DNA of 64,000 nt from Gammaproteobacteria bacterium (lineage in GTDB: Bacteria > Pseudomonadota > Gammaproteobacteria > Steroidobacterales > Steroidobacteraceae): NCBI GenBank assembly GCA_013289615.1, contig JABCZO010000004.1, forward strand, positions 95,274 through 159,273. The letters run 5' to 3'. Below, piece after piece: positions 51,997 to 61,423 of the stretch. The notes under the pieces were generated by a model that had not been told where the DNA came from, made no database searches, and saw nothing but the letters and a program-made list of their open reading frames with translations. Each line of letters starts with the position of its first letter. Positions within the stretch are counted from its first letter, which is position 1. The position numbers were made by a program, and so were the translations under genes.

Positions 51997-53014
51997 CGGG
52001 AAGCGTGCGAAAGATCAGCACCGTCTTCTCGGCATAGGTCTGTCCGGGCCGCAGGATCGTTGGCGGAAACGCCGGTTGATTCGGCGAATCGGGGAAATGC
52101 TGCGTTTCGAGGCATAAACCGGTCCGATACCCGAACACCGAACCGCCGTCGGCCGCCGGCTTGCCGTTCAGGAAATTGCCCGAATAGAACTGCAGGCCCG
52201 GTTGCGTCGTTCGGATCTCGAGCGAGCGACCGCTGTCCGGATCCGACAGCAGCGCAGCGAGCGTCATCATCCCAGGCTGCGATTGGTTCAGGACCCAGTT
52301 GTGGTCGTAACCGTGTCCGCGCGACAGCTGCTCATCCGCATCGTTGATCCGGCTGCCAATGGCTTGCGGCGTACGAAAATCAAACGCGGTGCCGGCGACC
52401 GCGCGCAGCTCGCCGGTCGGGATCTGCGTCGCATCGACTGGTGTGTAGCGTTCGGCATTGATCGTCAGCAGATGCGCGAGGATCGTGCGGCTGGGATCGC
52501 CGGTCAGGTTGAAATAGGCGTGATTGGCGAGATTCACCGCTGTGGGAGCCGTCGTCGTCGCTTCATAGTCGATGGTCAGTGCATCGTCGTCACCCAGCCG
52601 ATACGTGACGTGTGCGCTCAGTTCGCCCGGATAGCCCTCCTCGCCTGCCGCGCTGACGTACGTCAGCCGCAGCGCCGTCCCGTGCGATGTCTCGCTCCCC
52701 TCGGCGCTCCAGACGCATTGATGAAAGCCCTGCGGACCGCCGTGCAGGCTGTTGACGCCATCGTTCTGCGAGAGCTGATAGGTCCTGGCGTCCAGCGTGA
52801 AGCGGCCATTGGCGATGCGGTTGGCGAAGCGCCCGACCGTGGCGCCAAAAAAATAGGAGACACCTGCCAGACCAGGCGCCAGCGTGTCCGAGCCGAGCAC
52901 GATATTTGCGAAATTGCCTGCCCGATCCGGCGTCCTGAGCGATACGATGGCCGCGCCATAGGTCATGATCCTGGCTTCGATGCCGTGAACGTTGGTCAGC
53001 GTATGGATTTTCAC
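51953..53014 (-). CDS. galM: Aldose 1-epimerase (mutarotase)
   Basis: A 353-residue GalM. GTG at 53014 has GGAGAG six bases upstream, and the mature start is KIHTLTNVHGIEARIMTYGA. Motifs: GRFANRIANGRF, NDGVNSLHGGPQGFH (catalytic histidine), NLANHAYFNL and the C-terminal glutamate region TGLCLETQHFPDSPNQPAFP. It supplies the right anomer to the dehydrogenase. An open frame of 49 more codons upstream is not GalM-like. Confidence 0.92.
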   Translation of the reverse strand: MKIHTLTNVHGIEARIMTYGAAIVSLRTPDRAGNFANIVLGSDTLAPGLAGVSYFFGATVGRFANRIANGRFTLDARTYQLSQNDGVNSLHGGPQGFHQCVWSAEGSETSHGTALRLTYVSAAGEEGYPGELSAHVTYRLGDDDALTIDYEATTTAPTAVNLANHAYFNLTGDPSRTILAHLLTINAERYTPVDATQIPTGELRAVAGTAFDFRTPQAIGSRINDADEQLSRGHGYDHNWVLNQSQPGMMTLAALLSDPDSGRSLEIRTTQPGLQFYSGNFLNGKPAADGGSVFGYRTGLCLETQHFPDSPNQPAFPPTILRPGQTYAEKTVLIFRTLPDGSAAPSGSTSIVA

Positions 53015-53073
53015 CGACTGCTCTCCGGCGCAACCTGAGCATGATCTTGCCAAGACGGGGTCGCTATGGCAAT

Positions 53074-53083
53074 TTGTCTGAGT
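53074..53083 (+). promoter_or_regulatory. Candidate GntR operator in the galM/dehydratase divergent region
   Basis: TTGTCTGAGT, identical to the site at 51113-51122 on the other strand. It is centred exactly midway between the two divergent start codons (53014 and 53143) and flanked by ATT and AAAT, giving a loose palindrome. Confidence 0.55.
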
Positions 53084-53142
53084 AAATACCGGAACCAACT
53101 GGCGCCATCCGCAGCCCGCGCGCTGGCGATCGGATACCCGAC

Positions 53143-54942
53143 ATGACATCGGCCACTGCACCTCAGCGCCTGCGCTCCCGCGCCTGGTTCGACGACCTGG
53201 ACAACACCGACATGACCGCGTTGTACCTGGAACGTTACATGAATTTCGGCCTGACGCTGGAGGAGCTGCAGTCCGGGCGGCCGATCGTCGGCATCGCGCA
53301 GACCGGTTCCGATCTGTCGCCCTGCAATCGTCATCACCTGGTCCTGGCCGTGCGCATCAAGGAGGGCATCCGCGACGCGGGCGGTATTCCGATCGAATTT
53401 CCGGTGCATCCGATCCAGGAGACCGGCAAGCGCCCCACGGCGGCGCTCGATCGCAACCTGGCCTACATGGGACTGGTCGAGATTCTCTATGGTTACCCGA
53501 TCGACGGCGTGGTGCTGACCATCGGCTGCGACAAGACCACGCCTGCCTGCCTGATGGCAGCCGCGACGGTCGACATCCCGGCGATCTCACTGTCGGTGGG
53601 CCCGATGATCAGCGCCTGGGCGGAAGGCAAGCGCATCGGCTCGGGCATGGTGGTGTGGAAGGCGCGCGAGCGCTTCGCTGCCGGCGAAATCGATCGCGCC
53701 GGGTTCATCAAGCTGGTGGCCTCCGCGGCGCCTTCCACCGGCTTCTGCAACACGATGGGCACGGCGACCACGATGAATAGCCTCGCCGAGGCGCTCGGCA
53801 TGTCGCTGCCGGGTTCCGCGGCGATACCGGCCCCGCACCGCGATCGGCAGGAATGCGCCTATGAGACCGGACGCCGGATCATCGAAATGATCCACGCCGA
53901 TCGCAAGCCGTCGGATATTCTCACGCGTGAAGCCTTCATCAACGCGATTCGGGTCAATTCGGCGCTCGGCGGCTCGACCAATGCGCCGATCCACCTGATC
54001 GCACTGGCGCGCCACATCGGTGTCGCGCTTTCGATCGACGACTGGCAGACCTATGGCTACGACGTGCCGCTGCTGGTGAACCTGCAGCCCGCCGGCGAAT
54101 ACCTGGGCGAGGACTTCTATCGCGCCGGCGGAGTGCCGGCGGTCGTGGCGCAGTTGATCAGGCAGGGGCTGATCCACGAGCAGGCGCTCACGGTGAACGG
54201 CCGCTCGCTCGGGGAGAACTGCAGGGGCGCCGTCATTCACGATGAGTCGGTGATCCGTGCGTTCGAGCGGCCGCTGGCATCTAACGCCGGTTTTCGGGTC
54301 ATGCGCGGGAATCTGTTCGATTCCGCGATCATGAAGACCAGCGTGATCTCCAGGGAATTTCGCAAGCGCTACCTGTCGGATCCGAAGGACCCGGAAGCAT
54401 TCGAAGGGCGTGCGATCGTGTTCGACGGGCCGGAGAACTACCACGCGAGTATCGATGATCCGGCGCTGGCGATCGATGAACACTGCATCCTGGTGATGCG
54501 CGGCACCGGCCCGATCGGTTATCCGGGCAGCGCCGAGGTGGTGAACATGCGCGCACCGGTGCAACTGATCGCACAGGGCATTCACCAATTGCCGTGCATC
54601 GGTGACGGCCGCCAGTCCGGTACCTCGGGTTCTCCGTCGATCCTGAATGCATCGCCCGAAGCGGCGATCGGAGGAGGTCTTGCGGTTCTGAAGACCGGTG
54701 ATCGCGTGCGCGTGGACCTGAAGAAGGGCGAGGTCAACGTGCTGCTGTCGGACGCCGAGCTGCAGCAGCGCTATCAGGCGCTCAAGGCCGCCGGCGGCTA
54801 CGTCTATCCGGACAACCAGACCCCGTGGCAGGAGATGCAACGCGGCGTCATCGGCCAGTTGCAGACCGGTGCGGTGCTGGAACCGGCTGTCAAATACCAG
54901 CGTATTGCGCGCAGCAAGGGTATTCCCCGCCACAATCACTGA
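53143..54942 (+). CDS. IlvD/EDD-family sugar-acid dehydratase (arabinonate/galactonate type)
   Basis: A 599-residue Fe-S dehydratase. The N-terminal [20 protein letters not shown] and the whole length follow the L-arabinonate dehydratase subfamily rather than IlvD itself. The cluster segment [13 protein letters not shown] and [19 protein letters not shown] are conserved. Related enzymes also take D-galactonate, D-fuconate or D-xylonate. It is divergent from galM, across a shared candidate operator. Confidence 0.92.
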   Translation: MTSATAPQRLRSRAWFDDLDNTDMTALYLERYMNFGLTLEELQSGRPIVGIAQTGSDLSPCNRHHLVLAVRIKEGIRDAGGIPIEFPVHPIQETGKRPTAALDRNLAYMGLVEILYGYPIDGVVLTIGCDKTTPACLMAAATVDIPAISLSVGPMISAWAEGKRIGSGMVVWKARERFAAGEIDRAGFIKLVASAAPSTGFCNTMGTATTMNSLAEALGMSLPGSAAIPAPHRDRQECAYETGRRIIEMIHADRKPSDILTREAFINAIRVNSALGGSTNAPIHLIALARHIGVALSIDDWQTYGYDVPLLVNLQPAGEYLGEDFYRAGGVPAVVAQLIRQGLIHEQALTVNGRSLGENCRGAVIHDESVIRAFERPLASNAGFRVMRGNLFDSAIMKTSVISREFRKRYLSDPKDPEAFEGRAIVFDGPENYHASIDDPALAIDEHCILVMRGTGPIGYPGSAEVVNMRAPVQLIAQGIHQLPCIGDGRQSGTSGSPSILNASPEAAIGGGLAVLKTGDRVRVDLKKGEVNVLLSDAELQQRYQALKAAGGYVYPDNQTPWQEMQRGVIGQLQTGAVLEPAVKYQRIARSKGIPRHNH

Positions 54943-54978
54943 CCCGCGGCGTCAAATCCACTGCCGAGCCATTGATTG

Positions 54979-55494
54979 TCAGTGAGTGCTGCCCGGCGCG
55001 GGCGACGATGGGGAGACGATGTGGGTGGGCAGGGTTGGCGCGCTGTTAGCCGGCGCCGGCACCTGAGGGCTTGCCAGCAGCCATTGGAAGGCAAGCATGA
55101 GGAGCATGGAGATCCCATAGAGGATCAGATAGGTGAGGATCGGGGAGCGGGTCACTGCCCCGATGCCGGGCAACGTTGGGCGCGGCGGCACATCGGGATC
55201 AACTCGCGTCGGTAACAGCGCGATCAGGCGAGCAGCAATCGTCCTGGGATCTGGACGCGCCGAGGGACCAGCAGGTAGGGCGGCAATCAGTGCGGCCAGC
55301 TTCGATGTCGCGGCAGCGCGCGGCAACCGGGCTAATGTGGCCGCCTCGTCCCAGGGATCCACATCCAGCCGCGCCAGCGCTGAAAGGACACTGAGCTGCA
55401 TGCCGTTGTTGTCGTCACCGATCGGCGCCAATAGAAAGTCGTCAAACTCGCAAGCCAGCGAAAACACCGAACCGGTACGCTTCATTTCGATCAC
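54979..55494 (-). CDS. Membrane-anchored protein of unknown function
   Basis: A 171-residue protein with a cytoplasmic N-terminal part (GDDNNGMQLSVLSALARLDVDPWDEAATLARLP) and one C-terminal membrane segment (about 124-142, ILTYLILYGISMLLMLAFQWL), followed by a Pro/Ser-rich tail. No family is assigned. The DPWDEA element recurs in small uncharacterised proteobacterial proteins. Confidence 0.65.
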   Translation of the reverse strand: MIEMKRTGSVFSLACEFDDFLLAPIGDDNNGMQLSVLSALARLDVDPWDEAATLARLPRAAATSKLAALIAALPAGPSARPDPRTIAARLIALLPTRVDPDVPPRPTLPGIGAVTRSPILTYLILYGISMLLMLAFQWLLASPQVPAPANSAPTLPTHIVSPSSPAPGSTH

Positions 55495-55667
55495 CGAATG
55501 CAGCTGTCTCTATCGAACACACAGTACCGGGTAGGTCGAGTGGGACACAGAAACCGCCGGCCGACCTTATCGATCGCCGACGGCCCGTGGGACGCTAGAT
55601 CCTCTCGCCTGCGCCACGTTGGACGCTGGCGCTTGCCTCTACGCCGTACGTGCGCCGGCAAGACAAG
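55495..55667. other. Non-coding stretch, part of a 420-base low-gene region
   Basis: Apart from the 24-codon gene at 55668-55742, the region 55495-55913 shows no recognisable protein, RNA or repeat. A plus-strand frame at 55498-55746 is antisense to the small gene and has no family resemblance. Confidence 0.4.
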
Positions 55668-55742
55668 TCATACTCTGCGCGCGAGGAAGACGATGAGAAG
55701 AACGAGCAGAACGGTTCCAAGAATGCCGCCACCAATATACAT
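55668..55742 (-). CDS. 24-residue small membrane protein
   Basis: A very short gene: MYIGGGILGTVLLVLL... ending FLARRV, i.e. one hydrophobic helix with a basic C-terminus. GGAGA sits at good spacing before the ATG. Similar tiny single-helix proteins are widespread and unnamed in proteobacteria. It precedes other small membrane genes on the other side of a 170-base gap. Confidence 0.6.
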   Translation of the reverse strand: MYIGGGILGTVLLVLLIVFLARRV

Positions 55743-55913
55743 TTGATTCTCCATCGATTTCGGACGCCGCATTAGACGTCGGATCGGTGGGCGCCGTCTG
55801 CGCGGTACCGCACTTATAGCCGACACCCCCCTCCAGTTAACGTCCCGAGTACATTGATTTCACAGGTGTCCTGCCTTCTCCCCAGTGGCAGTTCGCTCAC
55901 AAACACGAATGGC

Positions 55914-56114
55914 CTAGCGCCGCATCAGCCAGGCCAGTAGCGAGACGAGCGCGCTCAATATCAGCATGGTCGTGATCGGCAACATGAACCTGAAACCCGG
56001 CCGGTCGATGAAGATGTCGCCGGGCAGGTGAAATAACTGCAACCTCCTGACCCATGGCCAGAGCAGGCCGGTGAGGACAAATACGATCCCGAGGGCGAGG
56101 AGAAACCGGTTCAT
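55914..56114 (-). CDS. DUF2905 family membrane protein
   Basis: A 66-residue protein with two membrane segments and the DUF2905 signature LPGDIFIDRPGFRFMLPITTM. ATG at 56114 has AGGGTGA six bases upstream. Function unknown. It follows the PGA-hydrolase-like gene by 6 bases. Confidence 0.85.
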   Translation of the reverse strand: MNRFLLALGIVFVLTGLLWPWVRRLQLFHLPGDIFIDRPGFRFMLPITTMLILSALVSLLAWLMRR

Positions 56115-56120
56115 GACCAA

Positions 56121-56699
56121 TCACCCTAACGCCAGCAACACCGAGCGTATCGCGGCAACAAATGCGGCATAGGTGCCTTGAACCCGAAGAGGCAGCGTCA
56201 TCTCGATCTGCACCCCCATCCCGCGTCGACCACGATTGCAGATGTTCCTGGGTTCGATCGCGGGAAACTGGTGTTTATCCAGCCGCACTTCAACACCCAC
56301 GGATGCTATCGCCCGCGCCAGGTCCGCCTTGAGCCCTGCATCGAGCCCACCCATCAGCGCTTGCGCTGTCTCGCCACGGCATCCATGGATCGCGACCACG
56401 TGATCGCAGTTCGAGAGAAGTTCCAGACATCGCGGCTCGTCAAATCGGTGGCTGGTCAGGTGCAGGTCAGTATAGTTTCCGGTAGGGCGGATACCCTCGA
56501 ACAGATACAGATTGAACTCGGTCCCAGCGACCGCGCGCGCTATCTCGGAGGTAGGCTGCTCGATGTGACCGCCGTGCGGTGCTATGACGGCAACTGATGA
56601 TGCGACATTCGTCCGGACGTAGATCTCATAGTCGGTCCCCTCGACTTGTGCCTTGGCAAGATCGGCGTAGCTCTGGTAGTCGGCAGCGCGGTTTTTCAT
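56121..56699 (-). CDS. Poly-gamma-glutamate hydrolase family protein
   Basis: A 192-residue protein of the Gamma_PGA_hydro family (phage PghP and Bacillus homologues). Zinc-binding pieces are seen: IAPHGGHIEQPTSEIA, TDLHLTSHRFDEPR and VAIHGCRGE. No signal peptide. The family cleaves poly-gamma-glutamate or related amide polymers; here the substrate is unknown. Confidence 0.82.
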   Translation of the reverse strand: MKNRAADYQSYADLAKAQVEGTDYEIYVRTNVASSVAVIAPHGGHIEQPTSEIARAVAGTEFNLYLFEGIRPTGNYTDLHLTSHRFDEPRCLELLSNCDHVVAIHGCRGETAQALMGGLDAGLKADLARAIASVGVEVRLDKHQFPAIEPRNICNRGRRGMGVQIEMTLPLRVQGTYAAFVAAIRSVLLALG

Positions 56700-56773
56700 G
56701 CGCCCTCAATTTGTTTTAGGCTATTCCCCAAATCCATCACGCTCGACCTTTAAGATCGGACGTACGTTAGTCG

Positions 56774-57046
56774 ATGGAAAAACCTGCGCCCATTCCGTTG
56801 ACTTTGCTCGCAATCGCCGCCGTCTCGGGATACGCCCCTGTTCCCCCACTACTGCCGCCGACTATTGTAACGTTGGATGGCGCACAGATTGAAAAGGTAC
56901 AAGGACACTCACCGTCAATCGTTGGCACCGTGGCCTTCACGATGGTGATGGCGTTGCCGGCGCTGCTGATCGCGCTCTACCTGCTCGTTGCTGGCGTCGC
57001 CATCGATTACGGCGATGACTTCGGCAACGGTGGTTATCAATCGTGA
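56774..57046 (+). CDS. Possible small membrane protein
   Basis: A 90-residue frame with a hydrophobic N-terminus and a clear membrane segment (about 55-78, AFTMVMALPALLIALYLLVAGVAI). No family and no convincing ribosome-binding site. It might be a real small membrane protein or a chance frame. Confidence 0.4.
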   Translation: MEKPAPIPLTLLAIAAVSGYAPVPPLLPPTIVTLDGAQIEKVQGHSPSIVGTVAFTMVMALPALLIALYLLVAGVAIDYGDDFGNGGYQS

Positions 57047-57086
57047 GCCAGCAACATGAGTCGCGAGGATCGATAACGGGGCGGAA

Positions 57087-58271
57087 CTAGAGCCCGAGCT
57101 CTCGCTTTGCTTCGGCGAATGCCCGCACGACAATATCGAGATCCGATCGCGTATGGGCGGCCGAGAGCTGCACGCGGATTCTCGCCTTGCCCTTGGGTAC
57201 CACGGGATAGGAAAAGGCAGTCACGTAGATGCCCTTCTCGAGCAGGCGATCTGCGAGCTTCGCGGCCACCACCGCGTCGCCAATCATCACCGGCACGATC
57301 GGATGTTCGCCGCTCGGGATCTCAAAGCCTTCCTCAAGCATTCGCCGCCGGAACGAGGCGGTGTTGTCAGATAGAGTTTGGCGCAGGGCGCCGGATTGCT
57401 TGAGAAGCGCCAGCACACGAAGCGTGACCGCGGCGATGGTGGGTGGCAGTGAATTTGAGAAAAGATACGGACGCGATCTCTGCCGCAGCCACTGGATCAT
57501 TTCGCGCTTGCCGGAGGTGTAGCCGCCGCAGGCGCCGCCGAGTGCCTTGCCGAGGGTGCCGGTGAGAATGTCGACTCGGTCCGTGACGCCGTGATACTCG
57601 GGCGTTCCGCGCCCGGTAGCGCCTAGAACGCCCACCGCGTGCGAGTCATCCACCATCACCAGTGCGCCGTGGCGATCGGCCAGTGCGCAAATCTCGCCAA
57701 GTTTCGCGATATACCCATCCATCGAGAAGACGCCGTCGGTGGCAATCAGCACACGCCGACAGCCCCGAGTGGCCTCCACCAGTTGCGCTTCGAGATCCGC
57801 CATGTCGCCGTTGCGGTAGCGCAGGCGCCTGGCTTTGCAAAGGCGAATGCCATCGATGATCGAAGCATGATTGAGTTCATCGGAAATCACTGCGTCCTGT
57901 TCATCAAGCAGGGTCTCGAACAGGCCGCCGTTGGCATCGAAGCAGGAGTTGTAGAGGATGGTCTCCTCGGTACCCAGGAAGTCCGATAGGCCTCGCTCGA
58001 GCTCGGTATGAATCGACTGCGTGCCGCAAATGAAGCGCACTGAGGCCATGCCAAATCCCCACCGATCCAGCGCCTCGTGGGCGGCCTTCACGACCTCGGG
58101 ATGATTGGCAAGCCCCAGGTAGTTATTGGCACAGAAATTCAGAACCTCGCCGCGTTTGACCTGGATGTGCGCTTGCTGCGGCGAGGCGAGTTCGCGCTCG
58201 GTCTTGTACAGGCCTGTGCGGCGGAGCACTTCGAGCTCCGACGACAATGCGTTTTGAACTTCCCCGTACAT
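57087..58271 (-). CDS. kbl: 2-amino-3-ketobutyrate CoA ligase
   Basis: PLP enzyme that splits 2-amino-3-oxobutanoate to glycine and acetyl-CoA, the second step of threonine breakdown. 394 residues from the ATG with GAGGTGA upstream. Motifs: [32 protein letters not shown] and the PLP lysine in [18 protein letters not shown]. Paired with tdh, 45 bases apart. Confidence 0.96.
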   Translation of the reverse strand: MYGEVQNALSSELEVLRRTGLYKTERELASPQQAHIQVKRGEVLNFCANNYLGLANHPEVVKAAHEALDRWGFGMASVRFICGTQSIHTELERGLSDFLGTEETILYNSCFDANGGLFETLLDEQDAVISDELNHASIIDGIRLCKARRLRYRNGDMADLEAQLVEATRGCRRVLIATDGVFSMDGYIAKLGEICALADRHGALVMVDDSHAVGVLGATGRGTPEYHGVTDRVDILTGTLGKALGGACGGYTSGKREMIQWLRQRSRPYLFSNSLPPTIAAVTLRVLALLKQSGALRQTLSDNTASFRRRMLEEGFEIPSGEHPIVPVMIGDAVVAAKLADRLLEKGIYVTAFSYPVVPKGKARIRVQLSAAHTRSDLDIVVRAFAEAKRELGL

Positions 58272-58316
58272 AGCGATCACCTCGCAGCGTGTGAGACCTA
58301 AGTCCTGCCACCAGGA

Positions 58317-59339
58317 CTACCAGTCGAGCACGACCTTGGCGGCGTCGCCCGAACGCATGGCGGCAAAGCCCTGCTCGTAGTCCTGCCACGGCAGGCGGTG
58401 TGTGATCACCGGTGAGATATCCAGACCCGACTCCAACATGACAGTCATCAGATACCAGGTCTCGTACATCTCGCGACCGTAGATACCCTTGATGGTGATC
58501 ATGTTGAAAATTACTTTACGCCAATCGAAAGCGAGGGTCTTCGAGGGAATCCCAAGCATGGCGATCTTGCCGCCGTGGCACAGATTATCGAGCATTTGCT
58601 CTAGCGCCACCGGGTTGCCGGACATCTCAAGTCCCACGTCAAAGCCTTCCTTCATCCCCAGACTCTGCTGCACTTGGGCCAGCGACTGCGCCCGCGGATC
58701 GATAGCGAGCGACGCCCCCATTCGTCTGGCAAGCTCGAGGCGCTTGGGATTGATATCGGTGACGACAATATGGCGCGCGCCGGCGTGCCGCGCGACCGCC
58801 GTGGCCATGATACCTATGGGACCTGCGCCCGTGATCAGCACGTCTTCGCCCAGGACGGGAAAGGTGAGCGCGGTGTGAACCGCATTGCCGAAGGGATCGA
58901 AGATGGCCGCGATCTCGGGCGTCACATGAGCGCTATGGCGCCAGACATTGCTCATCGGAAGTGAGATGTACTCGGCAAACGCCCCGGCGCGATTGACACC
59001 GACGCCTTGCGTGTTGGCGCAGAGGTGACGGCGACCCGCGAGGCAGTTGCGGCAGCGTCCGCAGACCACGTGACCTTCACCGCTGACGATGTCGCCGACG
59101 TGAAAGTCAGCAACGTTGGAGCCGACCTCGGCCACTTCGCCCACGAATTCGTGACCGATTACGAGTGGCGTGCGGATGGCCCCGCGCGCCCACTCGTCCC
59201 ACTCGTAGATATGCAGATCCGTGCCGCAGATGCCGGTTTTTTGGACTTTGATCAGAACATCATTGATTCCGGGCTCGGGCATTGGCACGTCGTCACGCCA
59301 GAGACCGACTTCCGCACGATTCTTTACCAGAGCTTTCAC
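58317..59339 (-). CDS. tdh: L-threonine 3-dehydrogenase
   Basis: Zinc-dependent medium-chain dehydrogenase oxidising threonine to 2-amino-3-oxobutanoate. 340 residues. Catalytic-zinc Cys in [15 protein letters not shown], structural-zinc cysteines in [18 protein letters not shown] loop [15 protein letters not shown]. Operon tdh-kbl. Confidence 0.96.
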   Translation of the reverse strand: MKALVKNRAEVGLWRDDVPMPEPGINDVLIKVQKTGICGTDLHIYEWDEWARGAIRTPLVIGHEFVGEVAEVGSNVADFHVGDIVSGEGHVVCGRCRNCLAGRRHLCANTQGVGVNRAGAFAEYISLPMSNVWRHSAHVTPEIAAIFDPFGNAVHTALTFPVLGEDVLITGAGPIGIMATAVARHAGARHIVVTDINPKRLELARRMGASLAIDPRAQSLAQVQQSLGMKEGFDVGLEMSGNPVALEQMLDNLCHGGKIAMLGIPSKTLAFDWRKVIFNMITIKGIYGREMYETWYLMTVMLESGLDISPVITHRLPWQDYEQGFAAMRSGDAAKVVLDW

Positions 59340-59415
59340 GACCGAATCTTCCTCCGCTGTCGTTAGTTAATCTTCATCGAAAAAAGGAGGACCACGCGGG
59401 CTCGGGAAGGGCATG

Positions 59416-59442
59416 AAAAAAGCCCACCCGGCCAAGCCGAGC
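59416..59442 (-). terminator. Candidate rho-independent terminator upstream of tdh
   Basis: On the minus strand a 7-bp stem (GCTCGGC/GCCGGGT with wobble pairs, loop TTG) is followed closely by GGGC and six T. It lies 77 bases before tdh and 219 bases after the hydrolase pseudogene. It could end the upstream transcript or act as an attenuator in the tdh leader. Confidence 0.55.
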
Positions 59443-59575
59443 AGGTCTCCTGCCTCCGCTTTAGCCGTATTTGTTTCGCGCCCGCAAGCTGACAATCAAA
59501 TCGGCGCGTGGCGGCATCATAGGGGAATCATTTCTGCGGCGCTAGTGTCCGGCGGAGTGCGCGTGAACGTTTTTT

Positions 59576-59595
59576 GGATCGACAAAATTCGATCC
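59576..59595. repeat. Perfect 7-bp hairpin in the tdh upstream region
   Basis: GGATCGA and TCGATCC separated by six bases. Preceded by T6 on the plus strand, so not a standard terminator in either direction. The rest of 59340-59660 shows no gene. Confidence 0.5.
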
Positions 59596-59660
59596 AGAGG
59601 AGGAATGTGTGGCGCGCCGCTCGTCGCGCGATGAGGATTTGACCGCGCCGCGTGACTTAC

Positions 59661-60604
59661 CTACGCGCCGAATTCCAACCGATTCAATGCAGTCTGCTCC
59701 TCGACGAATCGCGTGACGCGCGAGAGTCGCCCAGACGCTGGGACCCCGTCGCAAACCCAGCGTCGCGATGCTCTAATGCGCCAATCGGTGAACCAGGCCA
59801 ACAGGCAGGCGTTGGTAGCTTTGATCGAATCGAAAGGAGTGCCATGTCTCGAGCCATGTACAATCGCGAGGTCGGCATGCACTGCTTTTGCCATGGACAT
59901 TTTCTCCGCCAACGGCGTGAAGTCATGCTCTGCCGCGATTATTAGAGTCCTGGCCTGAAGCCGATCCAAGCGCTCGATCGCCGTCCAGCGCTCCAACGCC
60001 TTCGCCATACCAAGGTAGACGTTCGAAGCCACCCGGCTTATCACCTCAGCAGCGCGTTCGCGCAACCCTCGTTGCCAGGGCATTGGAAAGAGTCGTGTCG
60101 CCGCCAGCCTTGCAGCGCATCGCGTCCCTATCAATCGGATAACAATCCGTGCGCTCTGGCCTCAAGCCACTTACCCCAGTGATCAATTCGATAGGACAGT
60201 AATGTGTTGATCAACGCAAGGCGAGCCACGCTCCGCGGACGTTGTAACACCATCTCCAAGGCGATCGCGCCTCCAAGTGAAAATCCAGCGATGTTCGTCA
60301 GCGAGACCTGCAAGTGATCCAACGGTGCCCACAGCACGTCGGCACAGTCGCCAATACTGAAGTCTCCTTCAAACGGTGGACTGTAACCGCTGCCCGGCAG
60401 ATCCGGCACGATGACGCGAAAGTGGCGCTCCAGGGCACGTACTTGGAATTCCCAATCGGCTCCGCTCGATCCCAGTCCGTGGATGAGAAGCAGATTCTCT
60501 CCTTTGCCGCGCACCCGATAGTAAAGCGACCGGGTTTTATGCTTGAGCTTGAATGTTGTCACGATCGTCGTTGCCTCTAACCGGCCCCTACAGCCGCGGG
60601 TCAA
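59661..60604 (-). pseudogene. Alpha/beta hydrolase split by a frameshift
   Basis: The N-terminal half (from about 60604 to 60131) has LLLIHGLGSSGADWEFQ and the nucleophile elbow AGFSLGGAIALEMVL. It stops at a TGA after RAHGLLSD. The C-terminal half continues in another frame from 60134 (IGTRCAARLAATRLFPMPWQ) and holds the acid (AAEHDFTP) and histidine (GSRHGTPFD). The two halves together make one full-length hydrolase of the usual size. A 1-base shift near a CGGAT/ATCCG inverted repeat (60133-60146) is the likely cause. A programmed or two-gene arrangement is less likely. Confidence 0.75.
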
Positions 60605-60847
60605 CGATCCCTCAGACGCGATCGGTCGCCTGTCGGTCTAGATCCAGCCTCGATGTAGGAAAGGAAATGGTCGACCACCCCTCGGACACCTATTGGGCGA
60701 CGTAACTGAACGATAACTGAACGCCATCGGCATTCTCCGGCAGATTGTCAGTGTGGGCTTACCCCAAGGCGATCCATAACCTTCTGTCGCCACAGCTCGC
60801 TCGTGAACACACTACGGTCCAACGCTAAAGGATAGGGAAGAGTCGAG

Positions 60848-61339
60848 ATGCCTGTGCCACGCACAAGGATTATGTTAGCGCTGATGCTGGTGGGGATTGC
60901 CTCGGCTACCGGCGCCAATGCTGAATGCGTGCTCGGTGTTCCCGCATATAACGCTAGATCTTCTTGCCTGCGCGACTTCTTACCGCAGGCCTCCCACGTC
61001 AATCGTCCGAATAACGAAGGTCGATCCGGTACCCGTCTCAATGACAATCGTTGGCAGACAGCGCGAGTGCTTGGTGCCGCCAGCGTCGCCGGTCAGGATG
61101 CTACCGAGCGCGAAACACCGGTGGCACGATCGATCAATGAACTGCCGTGGGCGGACTCGAACGACTGGATTCGCAACCCGCCCGAGTGGCTGCGTGAGAT
61201 AAAGGAAAGCCGTCGCCGCAAAGCACCCGTGCCCGTGGTGCATTTATGGCGGTCGCAGCGAACGCAGACCCTGCTCGCTCTGGGCGTGAATCATCGCGGC
61301 CAACCCGGCCTCTATATCGCCCGAAAGTTGCCGTACTAG
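60848..61339 (+). CDS. Secreted protein of unknown function
   Basis: A 163-residue protein with a signal peptide (MPVPRTRIMLALMLVGIASATGANA, then ECVLG). The mature part has two cysteines and a basic, soluble sequence (WIRNPPEWLREIKESRRRK; HLWRSQRTQTLLALGVNHRGQPGLYIARKLPY). A purine-rich GGGAAGAG precedes the ATG. No family recognised. Confidence 0.65.
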   Translation: MPVPRTRIMLALMLVGIASATGANAECVLGVPAYNARSSCLRDFLPQASHVNRPNNEGRSGTRLNDNRWQTARVLGAASVAGQDATERETPVARSINELPWADSNDWIRNPPEWLREIKESRRRKAPVPVVHLWRSQRTQTLLALGVNHRGQPGLYIARKLPY

Positions 61340-61423
61340 AATTACCGCCCATCAGCTGCGGTCCACCGGCGTCAGCCGCCGCGCGGCCTCTGGGGGCAGC
61401 GGGTAGGGAAAACCCGCGCCGTC

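Noticed and set aside
53587..54939. 450-codon minus-strand frame opposite the IlvD/EDD dehydratase
   Set aside because: Shadow of a gene with a full family match; no ribosome-binding site or domain of its own.
59576..59595. GGATCGA hairpin as a terminator
   Set aside because: The T-run lies on the 5' side on the plus strand and becomes an A-run after the stem on the minus strand.
59400..59660. Glycine riboswitch upstream of tdh
   Set aside because: The conserved core of the glycine aptamer was not found; only hairpins and a terminator-like structure are present.
55590..60980. Similar 28-base segments near 55594 and 60952 (acgctagatc...cctgcgc)
   Set aside because: About 24 of 28 positions agree, but the flanks do not and no mobile or coding link is evident. 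Probably chance at this GC content.
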